From assembly GCA_016711285.1 (NCBI GenBank), contig JADJTG010000016.1, positions 62,001 through 126,000 on the forward strand: DNA of 64,000 nucleotides, in the 5' to 3' direction. The notes beneath the pieces are model-generated. The model saw only the letters and a program-made list of their open reading frames with translations. It did no database searches and was not told the DNA's origin. The position numbers and the translations under genes are program-made. Below, one piece after another: positions 24,645 to 33,298 of the stretch (within the stretch, counting starts at the first letter, position 1; each line of letters begins with the position of its first letter). The DNA is from Sphingobacteriales bacterium. GTDB taxonomy: Bacteria; Bacteroidota; Bacteroidia; Chitinophagales; UBA2359.

Positions 24645-25742
24645 TCAATCATCAGCCGGCTGATGGTGCAACGCATCTTGAATAATTTGCAGCACCAATA
24701 CCCAAATTGCCCAAGTGAGCAAAGCCAAAAACAAAGCCAAGATGTAAAATTTAAAGGTAGGCGGGTCTTTTTTTTCCAAAGGCAAAGTCGGAAAATCAAT
24801 AATTTGGATAAGCGGCTTTTGAAGGTCTAAGTTCATTTTAGCAATTTCCTGATTTTTGATGGCTTCGCCGAGTACCACGCTCATAAATTCCACATCGCGC
24901 TCCAAACGTATTTTATCCACATAAGAGTCGGCACTTACGGCACCGGCACGTATTTTGGGCTGTTCGCGGTCGTACCAGTGCGAGAGGCGGTATTCGGCAT
25001 TGCCCAAAGTTACTTTAATAGAGTCCACCCTTTTATTCACCAATTCGTAGGCTTCGCGCTGTGCCTGCACCGATTTTGATACATAAAAATCGCTGAGTGT
25101 TTTTACTAAATACTCCAAAAAATATTTTGAAAAAACCTCCGAAGGCGTGGCGTATCGCAGTTGTATAATACCGCTTTTGGAAGTAGTAATCGCCAAGCCC
25201 GAAGTGAGAATTTGATAATATACTTCTTGCATCAAAAGATTTTCGCGTACATCAAAATCTTCTATTTTTTTATCTTTTGCAAATAAAAAACCCTCTGTTT
25301 CTATATCGGGTTGCTGTGCTTTTACTTTGCCGTAAACATTAAAATTTTTCAGGTAATAATTAATCAACAATTCTTCTTTTCCTTCTTCGTCTTTCAGTGT
25401 TTTCATCAAAGTAGAATAAATAATGCGCTTGCTGCTGAGGAGTTCCATCAGTTTTTCGCTGCTGATGTCGCTGCCCGTTTCTACGCCAAATCCGAACTGT
25501 CCGGCGAGTTGCATCAGCCCGCTCACGCCCGAAGCACTGTCGTTGTTGGTCATAAAAGAAGCGGCGGCGGTGTAAGTGGATCGCAGTCCTTTGCTAAAAT
25601 AATAAGCAAAGCCAAACAAAGGCAAAGCCAATATCAGCAGCAGCCACCAACGGCGGCGCAACGACTGTCGGTAGCGTTGCCAATTGGCAAGCCACGTTTT
25701 TAAGTAATTGGAGGGCTGACTGAGAGGAGGAATACGATTCAT
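24645..25742 (-). CDS. Wzz-type polysaccharide chain-length / co-polymerase protein
   Basis: Inner-membrane protein controlling polymer length in a Wzy-type pathway or exopolysaccharide export. I choose the Met at 25742 (MNRIPPLSQPSNYL), which gives 365 residues; the longer frame to 25913 overlaps the wza gene. It has one transmembrane helix near the N-terminus (WWLLLILALPLFGFAYYF), a large periplasmic region with coiled-coil potential (about 200-310), and a second helix near the C-terminus (FYILALFLALLTWAIWVLVL) preceded by the Pro-rich segment PTLPLEKKDPPT typical of Wzz. No tyrosine-kinase domain is attached. Confidence 0.87.
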   Translation of the reverse strand: MNRIPPLSQPSNYLKTWLANWQRYRQSLRRRWWLLLILALPLFGFAYYFSKGLRSTYTAAASFMTNNDSASGVSGLMQLAGQFGFGVETGSDISSEKLMELLSSKRIIYSTLMKTLKDEEGKEELLINYYLKNFNVYGKVKAQQPDIETEGFLFAKDKKIEDFDVRENLLMQEVYYQILTSGLAITTSKSGIIQLRYATPSEVFSKYFLEYLVKTLSDFYVSKSVQAQREAYELVNKRVDSIKVTLGNAEYRLSHWYDREQPKIRAGAVSADSYVDKIRLERDVEFMSVVLGEAIKNQEIAKMNLDLQKPLIQIIDFPTLPLEKKDPPTFKFYILALFLALLTWAIWVLVLQIIQDALHHQPADD

Positions 25743-25791
25743 GGGTGAATACAAAAAATACGGCAATGCAGCACGAGTAGCTTTGTTTTTT

Positions 25792-28404
25792 TTATTTAGA
25801 GGCTTGTTGTACCAATACAAAAATAGTGAGAATAGTAGCAATTTTAGAAGAAAAACTGTCGAAAGCATCGTTCCAGTTGCGATTTTTGCGCCGTTCGGAA
25901 CGTTCTTTCTCAAATTTCTTGCGGTCGCTTACATCTACGAACACCGTAGCACCGCGTTCCACTTTCGGATATTTTACAAAAAACCAATAATTGCGGGCTT
26001 TGCGCACTTCACCATTAGACATTTGTACATAAGTGCGCGAGTGTTTGCCGTAGCGGTTGTAGCCTGCTCCATATTTTTCTATATACCTGCGGGCACTTTT
26101 TTTACCGAAATACGGCACACTGATTTGAATAAGAGAGTCGGTTTTGATTTGTTGTTTTTCGGCTTGGCTCAAATATTCCACATCAAAAAAACCGATAGCA
26201 CCCTGCAAGGTCACGATATCGGTGATTTTGGGAATATAGAGCGAGTCGCCTTCGGTGAGTACATAGTTGTAGCGCGATTTTTTGGGGCGGCGCAATACAT
26301 CTTCCAAATTCAGCAACACATAGCCCAAACTGTCTTCTTTGCGATACAGGCGCGTACCTTCCTGAAAAGCAAAAGGTGTAACACCGCCGGCACGCTCTAT
26401 CAAAAGCCCCACATTATCATCTTTTCGGATAAGGGAATACTCGCCCGGATAATAAATTTCGCCGTAGATGACGATATTCTGCTGCAATTCAAAATCAGGC
26501 GAACGGCGCACCGAGATGCGGTCGAAGGGTTTGAGCAAATATAGCGCATTGGTGCTGTCCATTTTGAGGTTTTCGTCAATATCCACCCGCTTCATAATGA
26601 TGCGCTCATCACTTTTTATCAAAGAACTTCTACCTTCAATCTGCACCATGCGCGACACTTCCAAACGGCTGTTGCCAGCTTCGCGCTTAAAACCACCCGA
26701 CCAGTTGATTAAATCCAAGAGCGTCATACCTTCGGCATATTGATACTCGCCCGGAGTATTCACTTCACCCGAAATATTAACGGTATAGTCTTTTCTAAAA
26801 TCGCGTTTGGATAAAATCTGTATCGTGTCTAAGGGCTGTAATAAAATATTGTCGGGCGAGTTTTGATTGAGCAATACCTCTTTGAGGCTGAAAGTATGAA
26901 CTACTTTTTGCAAATCTTCATCAAGGCGCAGCACGTATGCGCGGTCTAAGTCGGCTTCTTCCATCGGTCCTTCGGCTTTGTAAAGAACATCGCTGATGCG
27001 GTTGCCTTTGTTGAGTTGGTAGCGTCCGGGTACACGCGCCGCACCCATCACTTCCACATAATTGCGCAAGGAGTTGGGAATGGTAGAAACAAAAATGCTA
27101 TCACCGTTGAGCAGGGCAAAATTGCTTTTATTAGAACGAAGGCTGTCTAAATTTACGCCCACCAGCACTTCGCGGTTATCCACAAAGCGTTTGATATTGA
27201 TGTTTTTGGTATAAGCATTGGCTTGCAAACCGCCGGCAAAATCCAACAATTCAAATAAACCCTCGCCATCTTTGAGTTCGTAGCTGTGGCTGCGGCGCAC
27301 TTCACCTTTGATATGCACCACTTTGCCCAAAGGCGGCACAAAGATATAATCGTTGTTCGTGAGGAAAAAATCCTGCCTGCTGTCGGGGTTGAGCAAATAC
27401 TGATACACGTCAAGATCGGCGATTTTTTTGTCGCCACGCTGTATGTTGATGTTGCGCACCGAGCCTATTTGGTTAGGTCCTTCCATTGCCACCAATACAT
27501 TAAAAGCAGAATTGACCGAAGGAAAACGATAAGTACCCGGATTAAAAACTTCGCCTACCACATGCACGCTAATCATATTGGCATATACCAAAGTTATTTC
27601 CAACTGGTTGGCATCTTTGCCGTAAAACTGCTCCATTTTTTGTTGCAGCAGTTTTTTGGAAGCGGCATAAGTGACCCCCTCCAAATAAATTTTCCCTGCC
27701 AAAGGCACAGTAATCGCGCCATAGTCGTCTATGGTATAAATGGCGTTGAAGTCGGCACGTCCCCACATGGTAATATTGAGGCGGTCGCCTTTGCCGAGCA
27801 CATAGTTTTCGGGCGGGTACAATTTTATTTCGTTTTCTTTACTGATATGCACTAAGTTTTTTCTAAAAAACTCGTGTCCATACACGGCGGCTTCGGGCAA
27901 AGAAAATGCTTTTTCAATGAGTTTATCTTTTTGTTTTTGAATCAATTCATCTAATTCATCAAAGGAGATGCTGTCGCGCTGGGCGGTGGCGTTTTTACTT
28001 TTTTGCTTGGCAGCCAACCCCAAAGCGAGTTGTTTGAGGCTGTCTTGCAATTCGTTGAGGCGCACAATTTCGGCAATAAGGGTGTCGTTTACGCCCAATT
28101 TTCGCAATTCTTCCGGCGAAGTACCTATTTTCTGTCGGTTGCTGACGATGGAATCCATTTTGGCGAGTTCCATTTCGCGCAGGGAGTCGGCTTCGGCATA
28201 GTAGGCATCAAAATCGTAGCGATTAAAAGCCCTTTGGTCGAAGCGTTCGAAGTCGCCACCGATGCGGCGCGGCATCGAGCGGGAATTATTTTTATTGCGG
28301 TTTTTATCAAAAATTTCCCCATAAAACTGCGCCTGCACCGCCTGAAATAGCAGCAGCCCGATAGCAAGCAGGATAATTTTTGAAATGTTCATTTTTTTCT
28401 TCAA
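25792..28404 (-). CDS. Wza-like polysaccharide export outer-membrane protein with SLBB domains
   Basis: Outer-membrane or periplasmic export channel component, 870 residues. A signal peptide (MKKKMNISKIILLAIGLLLF to AVQAQ) is followed by a charged coiled-coil region (about 40-150) and the poly_export motif NYVLGKGDRLNITMWGRAD near 210. After it come about five SLBB-type beta-grasp repeats, each with a pattern like VxGEVxxPGxYxF (VVGEVFNPGTYRF, ISGEVNTPGEYQY, IYGEIYYPGEYSL). A C-terminal hydrophobic segment (IATILTIFVLVQQ) is present. Length is more than twice that of Escherichia coli Wza, as usual in Bacteroidota. It is 49 bp upstream of wzz. Confidence 0.9.
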   Translation of the reverse strand: MKKKMNISKIILLAIGLLLFQAVQAQFYGEIFDKNRNKNNSRSMPRRIGGDFERFDQRAFNRYDFDAYYAEADSLREMELAKMDSIVSNRQKIGTSPEELRKLGVNDTLIAEIVRLNELQDSLKQLALGLAAKQKSKNATAQRDSISFDELDELIQKQKDKLIEKAFSLPEAAVYGHEFFRKNLVHISKENEIKLYPPENYVLGKGDRLNITMWGRADFNAIYTIDDYGAITVPLAGKIYLEGVTYAASKKLLQQKMEQFYGKDANQLEITLVYANMISVHVVGEVFNPGTYRFPSVNSAFNVLVAMEGPNQIGSVRNINIQRGDKKIADLDVYQYLLNPDSRQDFFLTNNDYIFVPPLGKVVHIKGEVRRSHSYELKDGEGLFELLDFAGGLQANAYTKNINIKRFVDNREVLVGVNLDSLRSNKSNFALLNGDSIFVSTIPNSLRNYVEVMGAARVPGRYQLNKGNRISDVLYKAEGPMEEADLDRAYVLRLDEDLQKVVHTFSLKEVLLNQNSPDNILLQPLDTIQILSKRDFRKDYTVNISGEVNTPGEYQYAEGMTLLDLINWSGGFKREAGNSRLEVSRMVQIEGRSSLIKSDERIIMKRVDIDENLKMDSTNALYLLKPFDRISVRRSPDFELQQNIVIYGEIYYPGEYSLIRKDDNVGLLIERAGGVTPFAFQEGTRLYRKEDSLGYVLLNLEDVLRRPKKSRYNYVLTEGDSLYIPKITDIVTLQGAIGFFDVEYLSQAEKQQIKTDSLIQISVPYFGKKSARRYIEKYGAGYNRYGKHSRTYVQMSNGEVRKARNYWFFVKYPKVERGATVFVDVSDRKKFEKERSERRKNRNWNDAFDSFSSKIATILTIFVLVQQASK

Positions 28405-28457
28405 AGATGAATTGATATTAAAAATACAATAATATCCGTTTTTTTTATCTATTGCGT

Positions 28458-29525
28458 CTAACGCTGCGCATATTGTTTATCATAATATTGCTGATACGCT
28501 CCCGATGTTACATTATCCAACCAGCTTTCATTATTCAGGTACCAATCTACCGTTTTTTCCAATCCTTCTTCAAAAGTGAGCGAGGGTTTCCAGCCGAGTT
28601 CGCGGTTTATTTTGGTAGCATCTATGGCATAGCGGCGGTCGTGACCGGCGCGGTCTTTTACATAAGTGATGAGCTGCGCCGAAGTACCCGCCGCACGATG
28701 GAGTTTTTTATCCATAATCTCACACATTTTTTTAATCAGTTCTATATTTTGCCACTCATTAAAGCCGCCCACATTGTAGGTTTCGCCGATTACACCTTTG
28801 TGAAAAATGAGGTCAATGGCGGCAGCGTGGTCTTCTACCCACAACCAGTCGCGGGTATATTTGCCATCGCCATATACGGGCAGGGGCTTTTTGTTTTTAA
28901 TGTTGTGGATAAAAAGCGGAATGAGTTTTTCGGGAAATTGATACGAGCCGTAGTTGTTGGAACAATTGGAAACAAGCACAGGCAAATGATAAGTGTGATG
29001 ATATGCCCGCACAAAGTGGTCGGAGGATGCTTTGGAAGCGGAATAAGGCGAGCGCGGGTCGTAGGCGGTGCTTTCGGTAAACAAACCCGTTTCGCCGAGC
29101 GAGCCATACACTTCATCGGTGGATATATGATAAAAACGTTTGTCTTCCAACTGGTCTTTCCATTGTTGGCGACATACATTGAGGAGGTTCACCGTACCCA
29201 CCACATTTGAAAATATAAACGCATTGGGGTTGAGAATGGAGCGATCTACATGCGACTCGGCAGCCAAATGAATGACACCATCAAAATTGTAGCGTTTAAA
29301 AAGAGCTTGCAGCAATTTTTCTTTGCAAATATCTACTTTTTTAAAACGATAATTACGGGCAGTTTCAATATCGCGGAGGTTTTCCAAATTGCCCGCATAA
29401 GTGAGGGCATCTATATTGACGATTAAATAATCGGGATAGCAATGTACAAAACGGCGCACCACATGCGAGCCGATAAATCCGGCACCGCCGGTAATTAAAA
29501 TTTTTTTCTTAAAAACAGTAGCCAT
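28458..29525 (-). CDS. rfbB: dTDP-glucose 4,6-dehydratase
   Basis: Converts dTDP-glucose to dTDP-4-keto-6-deoxyglucose, the precursor of dTDP-rhamnose and other deoxysugars. It is a 355-residue short-chain dehydrogenase/reductase with the NAD-binding motif GGAGFIGSH (13-21), active-site STDEVYG (135-141, with the catalytic Asp-Glu pair) and Tyr161/Lys165 in YSASK. RDWLWVEDH is the conserved C-terminal substrate loop. It is the first gene of the polysaccharide operon and lies 53 bp upstream of wza. rfbA and rfbD, needed to complete the rhamnose pathway, are not in the window. Confidence 0.95.
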   Translation of the reverse strand: MATVFKKKILITGGAGFIGSHVVRRFVHCYPDYLIVNIDALTYAGNLENLRDIETARNYRFKKVDICKEKLLQALFKRYNFDGVIHLAAESHVDRSILNPNAFIFSNVVGTVNLLNVCRQQWKDQLEDKRFYHISTDEVYGSLGETGLFTESTAYDPRSPYSASKASSDHFVRAYHHTYHLPVLVSNCSNNYGSYQFPEKLIPLFIHNIKNKKPLPVYGDGKYTRDWLWVEDHAAAIDLIFHKGVIGETYNVGGFNEWQNIELIKKMCEIMDKKLHRAAGTSAQLITYVKDRAGHDRRYAIDATKINRELGWKPSLTFEEGLEKTVDWYLNNESWLDNVTSGAYQQYYDKQYAQR

Positions 29526-29617
29526 TGGAGCAAAAAAAATAATATGCTAAAAAATAAACGGAAGGTTTGAGTGATATATCCTCCGTGTGCAAAGACACAT
29601 TATACGACTTTGCGGCG

Positions 29618-29625
29618 CAAAAGTA
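29618..29625 (-). promoter_or_regulatory. Candidate -7 box of the rfbB operon
   Basis: Minus-strand TACTTTTG matches TAnnTTTG about 93 bp upstream of the rfbB start. No TTG lies at the usual -33 spacing. Confidence 0.3.
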
Positions 29626-29754
29626 GTGATTTTTATGAGATTTTATGTAAATTTATATTCCGCACGCTCTATATACTGCTGTCAATTACAACGATAGCAG
29701 CCAAATATACCTAAAAGTTGATACGATTTAAAAAAATAAAACGTTGATATTCTT

Positions 29755-29798
29755 ATAAAAAAAGCACCCTTATCCAACAAAAAAAGATAAGGGTGCTT
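29755..29798 (-). terminator. Intrinsic terminator after pnp
   Basis: A 13-bp stem (aagcacccttatc / gataagggtgctt) with an 11-nt loop is followed on the minus strand by a run of T, 21 bp after the pnp stop. Confidence 0.85.
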
Positions 29799-29819
29799 GT
29801 ATCTTAATAAAGATTCTTT

Positions 29820-31943
29820 CTATACTTTCGGCAATAATACTTTGCGCGACAATTTGAATTTTCCGGTTTTTTCGTCTAAGCCGATTAATTTTACTTTGAT
29901 GCGGTCGCTTTCTTTCAAAACCCCATCTAAACTGTCCAAGCGGCGGTGTTCCACTTCGGAAATGTGCAGAAGACCTTGTTTGCCGGGCAAAAATTCTACA
30001 AATGCGCCGTAAGGCATCACCGATTTTACGATAGCATCATACACCTCTCCTACTTCAGGCACGGCAGCTATGGCACGAATGCGCCCCATAGCAGTATCCA
30101 AACCTTCGCGGTTGGCAGAAGCGATGGTTACTTTGCCCTGTTCGCCTACTTCTTCAATATTGATACTTGTGCCGGTGGTGCGCTGCAACTCCTGAATATG
30201 TTTTCCGCCGGGTCCTATGATTTGACCAATAAATTCGCGCGGTATCAAAACCGTTTCAATACGCGGGGCGTGTGGTTTGTAGTCGGCACGCGGGCTTTCG
30301 AGTGCTTCATTCATTTTACCCAAAATGTGTAATCTCCCTTTTTTTGCTTGCAAGAGGGCTTCGTAGAGGGTTTCAAAAGACAAACCGTCAATTTTAATAT
30401 CCATCTGACAGCCGCAAATGCCTTTTTCTGTGCCGGTTACTTTAAAATCCATATCGCCCAAATGGTCTTCATCTCCCAAAATATCCGACAAAATAGCATA
30501 GCGTTTGGGGTCTTGCGGGTCACTGATCATACCCATCGCAATACCTGAAACGGCAGCTTTTATTTTTACGCCTGCGTCCATGAGTGCCAAAGAGCCGGCG
30601 CATACGGTAGCCATCGAAGAAGAGCCATTTGACTCCAGAATATCCGACACCACGCGCACTGTATAAGGATTTTCCAACTCAGAAGGCAGCACTTGTTTGA
30701 GAGAACGCAACGCCAAATTACCGTGTCCTACTTCGCGTCGTCCGGGTGCACGCATAGGTTTTACTTCTCCGGTAGAGAAAGGCGGAAAATTGTAGTGTAA
30801 AATAAACTGCTTGTATTCAATACCTCCTGCTTTGTCAAGCATCAGTTCATCATCGGGCGTGCCCAAAGTAACGGTAGTGAGCGATTGTGTTTCGCCGCGC
30901 GTAAAGAGTGCGCTGCCGTGCGGCATAGGCAATATGCTGGTTTCGGCAACAATGGGGCGGATTTCGTCCAATTTTCTGCCGTCCAAGCGAATACGGTCGC
31001 TCAAAACAGTTTCGCGCACAACACTATATTCGGTATCTTCATACACTTTTGCAGCAAAGGCTTTATCTTCATCCGTAGCTTCTTCGCCCAAAAATGCTCC
31101 TAATTCTTCTTTTATAATTGAAAAACGCGCTTTGCGGTCTTGCTTGCTCAAAGCGGCTTTGGCGACTTCGGCAATTTTAGGTTGCAAAAATGCCTCTACC
31201 TTTGTTTTGAGCTCTTCGTTCACTGCCGCCGTTGCCACTGTTCTTTTTTCTTTTGCACCTGCTTTGCGTACCAATTCGTGCTGGGCATCGATATGTTGGC
31301 GGATAGCAGCGTGTCCTGTTTTAATAGCTTCGAGTAAGTCTTCTTCCGAACATTCTTTGGCTTCGCCCTCTACCATCATAATATTGTCGTAGCTGGCTGC
31401 CAAAATAATATCAATATCGGCGTTTTCCATATCCGCACGCAACGGATTGATAACAAATTTGCCATTGATACGCGCCACGCGCACCTCAGAAATAAGGTGT
31501 GGGAACGGAATATCCGACACTGCCAAAGCTGCCGATGCAGCCAAAGCTGCATAAGAGTCGGGCAAAATGGTGGGGTCGGAAGAAAGAAGGCTGATAAGAA
31601 TTTGGGTATCGTTGACATAGCCTTCGGGAAAAAGCGGGCGCAGCGCACGATCTACCAATCTCGAAATAAGCACTTCGTAGTCGGAGAGCTTGGTTTCGCG
31701 TTTATGAAAACCTCCCGGAATACGACCGGCGGCTGCAAATTTTTCCTGATAATCCACCGAAAGCGGAAAGAACCCTACACCTTCGCGGGGTTTTTGAGCA
31801 GATACCACTGTGGCTAAAATAACGGTTTTGCCTACGGTCAGCACAACGGCTCCATCAGCTTGGCGCGCCATTTTACCGGTTTCGAGGGTCACAGTCAGCC
31901 CATCGCCTATATCAACGCTGCTGGAAACGGCTTGTAAATTCAT
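29820..31943 (-). CDS. pnp: Polyribonucleotide nucleotidyltransferase (PNPase)
   Basis: 3'-to-5' phosphorolytic exoribonuclease in mRNA turnover. The 707-residue protein has two RNase PH domains (about 15-145 and 320-460) joined by a helical domain. A KH domain follows (LIPREFIGQIIGPGGKHIQ), then a C-terminal S1 domain (GEVYDAIVKSVMPYGAFVEF, GLLHISEV). The FPPFSTGEVKPMRAPGRRE segment of the second core domain is the phosphate/RNA site. It lies 130 bp downstream of rpsO, the same order as in many bacteria. A 12-bp hairpin in the gap may serve processing or autoregulation. Confidence 0.96.
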   Translation of the reverse strand: MNLQAVSSSVDIGDGLTVTLETGKMARQADGAVVLTVGKTVILATVVSAQKPREGVGFFPLSVDYQEKFAAAGRIPGGFHKRETKLSDYEVLISRLVDRALRPLFPEGYVNDTQILISLLSSDPTILPDSYAALAASAALAVSDIPFPHLISEVRVARINGKFVINPLRADMENADIDIILAASYDNIMMVEGEAKECSEEDLLEAIKTGHAAIRQHIDAQHELVRKAGAKEKRTVATAAVNEELKTKVEAFLQPKIAEVAKAALSKQDRKARFSIIKEELGAFLGEEATDEDKAFAAKVYEDTEYSVVRETVLSDRIRLDGRKLDEIRPIVAETSILPMPHGSALFTRGETQSLTTVTLGTPDDELMLDKAGGIEYKQFILHYNFPPFSTGEVKPMRAPGRREVGHGNLALRSLKQVLPSELENPYTVRVVSDILESNGSSSMATVCAGSLALMDAGVKIKAAVSGIAMGMISDPQDPKRYAILSDILGDEDHLGDMDFKVTGTEKGICGCQMDIKIDGLSFETLYEALLQAKKGRLHILGKMNEALESPRADYKPHAPRIETVLIPREFIGQIIGPGGKHIQELQRTTGTSINIEEVGEQGKVTIASANREGLDTAMGRIRAIAAVPEVGEVYDAIVKSVMPYGAFVEFLPGKQGLLHISEVEHRRLDSLDGVLKESDRIKVKLIGLDEKTGKFKLSRKVLLPKV

Positions 31944-31976
31944 AAAAATTAGAAATAACTAAAAATAATAAAAATA

Positions 31977-32011
31977 GAGGAATATAAGCGTCATGTTTTC
32001 TTATATTCCTC
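31977..32011 (-). promoter_or_regulatory. Hairpin in the rpsO-pnp intergenic region
   Basis: Perfect 12-bp stem gaggaatataag / cttatattcctc with an 11-nt loop, positioned 34 bp before the pnp start and 62 bp after rpsO. On the minus strand only an interrupted T-rich stretch follows, so it may be a weak terminator or a processing/stability element like the RNase III site known upstream of pnp in enterobacteria. Confidence 0.6.
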
Positions 32012-32073
32012 CTGATAAAAAAAATAAATGTAAATACGATAAAAAAACGCTTCCGACAGGGAAGTGAAAAGTA

Positions 32074-32343
32074 TTATTTTCTTAATCCTAATTTCTCAAT
32101 CAACGAACGATAGAGCGTAATGTCTTTTTTCGTCAGATAATTGAGCAAATCGCGGCGTTTTCCTACTAATTTTATCAGCGAACGGCGGCTGTTTTTATCT
32201 TTTGGGCGCACTTGTAAGTGGGCGGTGATGTGGTTGATACGCTCGGTAAACAGCGCAATTTGTCCTTCTATAGAACCGGTATTCTCTGCTGTACCGCCAT
32301 ACGTTTTAAAAATTTCCTGTGTTTTTGCTTTCGTCAAACTCAT
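32074..32343 (-). CDS. rpsO: 30S ribosomal protein S15
   Basis: Primary 16S rRNA-binding protein of the small subunit. The 89-residue length is exact for the family. Conserved features are GSIEGQIALFTERINHIT, the HLQVRPKDKNSRRSL rRNA-binding segment and LVGKRRDLLNYL near the C-terminus. It heads the rpsO-pnp unit. Confidence 0.97.
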   Translation of the reverse strand: MSLTKAKTQEIFKTYGGTAENTGSIEGQIALFTERINHITAHLQVRPKDKNSRRSLIKLVGKRRDLLNYLTKKDITLYRSLIEKLGLRK

Positions 32344-32398
32344 CGTTTTGTATAAAATAAATAGAGCGTCAATAAAAAAAATGCTTATAATTTGGCGG

Positions 32399-32406
32399 CA
32401 AAGATA
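32399..32406 (-). promoter_or_regulatory. Candidate -7 box of the rpsO-pnp unit
   Basis: Minus-strand TATCTTTG fits TAnnTTTG, 56 bp upstream of the rpsO start. A TTG at -33 was not found. Confidence 0.4.
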
Positions 32407-32458
32407 ATAATTTATTTGAGAAAAAGTAATATTTTTATTTTTTCTTTCATAAAAATAA

Positions 32459-32492
32459 AGAAGCTCCCCTTATCTTTTTAAGGGGAGCTTCT
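32459..32492 (-). terminator. Intrinsic terminator after the DUF1573 gene
   Basis: Stem aagctccccttat / ttaaggggagctt with short T-rich loop and A/T runs on both sides, about 30 bp after the stop at 32523. Confidence 0.85.
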
Positions 32493-32522
32493 CTAAAAAA
32501 AACAAATTTTAGTACTAAATAA

Positions 32523-33068
32523 TTAGTGTGGGTGGTTGTGGTCACCGCTGCCGGCAGGTACGGGTGCAATTACCGGAGAGCCTACAGCTGAAGGAGCAGT
32601 GGGTTCTTCTTTTACATCAACGTTGCCTTTCAATGTAACACGGGTTTGTGCGGGGTTTGTGTTGGCAGTGATAGTAACGGGTTTAGTTTGCATACCGCGT
32701 TTGCCGGCACTGTTGAAAATCACTTTCACGATGCTGCTTTCTCCCGGAGCGATAGGCTCTTTGGAATATTCAGGAATTGTGCAACCGCAAGAACCTTTGG
32801 CTTGTGAAATAATCAAAGGCTCAGTGCCTGTGTTTTTAAATTTAAAAACGTGCTCTACCTTATCCCCTTGCTGAATAGTGCCGAAATCAAATTCGGTTTC
32901 TTCAAATTCAATGGTGGTGGTAGGTCCTGCTTCGGCGGGAGTTGCCGGCTCAGGAGTAATTTTTACGGGAACCGGAAGTGCAGGAGTAGGTACTGCCTGA
33001 TTTTCCTGTGCCATAGCAGTTGCGCTCATCAATAAGATGAAAGAGAAAATGCCGATAACTTTTTTCAT
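32523..33068 (-). CDS. Secreted DUF1573 domain protein
   Basis: Exported protein of 181 residues and unknown function. A signal peptide (MKKVIGIFSFILLMSATAMA) is followed by a Pro/Ala-rich linker. One DUF1573 Ig-like domain of about 90 residues comes next: FEETEFDFGTIQQGDKVEHV, FKFKNTGTEPLIISQAKGSC, the conserved GSCGCTIPEY motif and NSAGKRGMQTKPVTI. The tail ends in HNHPH, a possible metal-binding patch. DUF1573 proteins are very common in Bacteroidota, often near envelope genes; no biochemical role is established. It is monocistronic, with its own terminator. Confidence 0.9.
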   Translation of the reverse strand: MKKVIGIFSFILLMSATAMAQENQAVPTPALPVPVKITPEPATPAEAGPTTTIEFEETEFDFGTIQQGDKVEHVFKFKNTGTEPLIISQAKGSCGCTIPEYSKEPIAPGESSIVKVIFNSAGKRGMQTKPVTITANTNPAQTRVTLKGNVDVKEEPTAPSAVGSPVIAPVPAGSGDHNHPH

Positions 33069-33298
33069 GTCTTAAAAAATTGATATAATGTTGTTTTAAA
33101 ATTATGATGCAATATTACAATATTATTTTTAATTGAACCGAAAGAACTAATATTTTAGTTGTATTTCATTTCTTTTTAACATTTTTTATACTTCCATATC
33201 TGTAAGTGTAGGATACAGCATATTTTAAAGAAATTAAGAGCTATCAAACTATTAGTTTTATGATATTTATTTTACACGCTGCTTTCATTGCACCCCAT

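Noticed and set aside
24587..24799. N-terminal extension of rfbC
   Set aside because: It overlaps wzz and lacks family similarity; the Met at 24586 gives the standard 182-residue enzyme.
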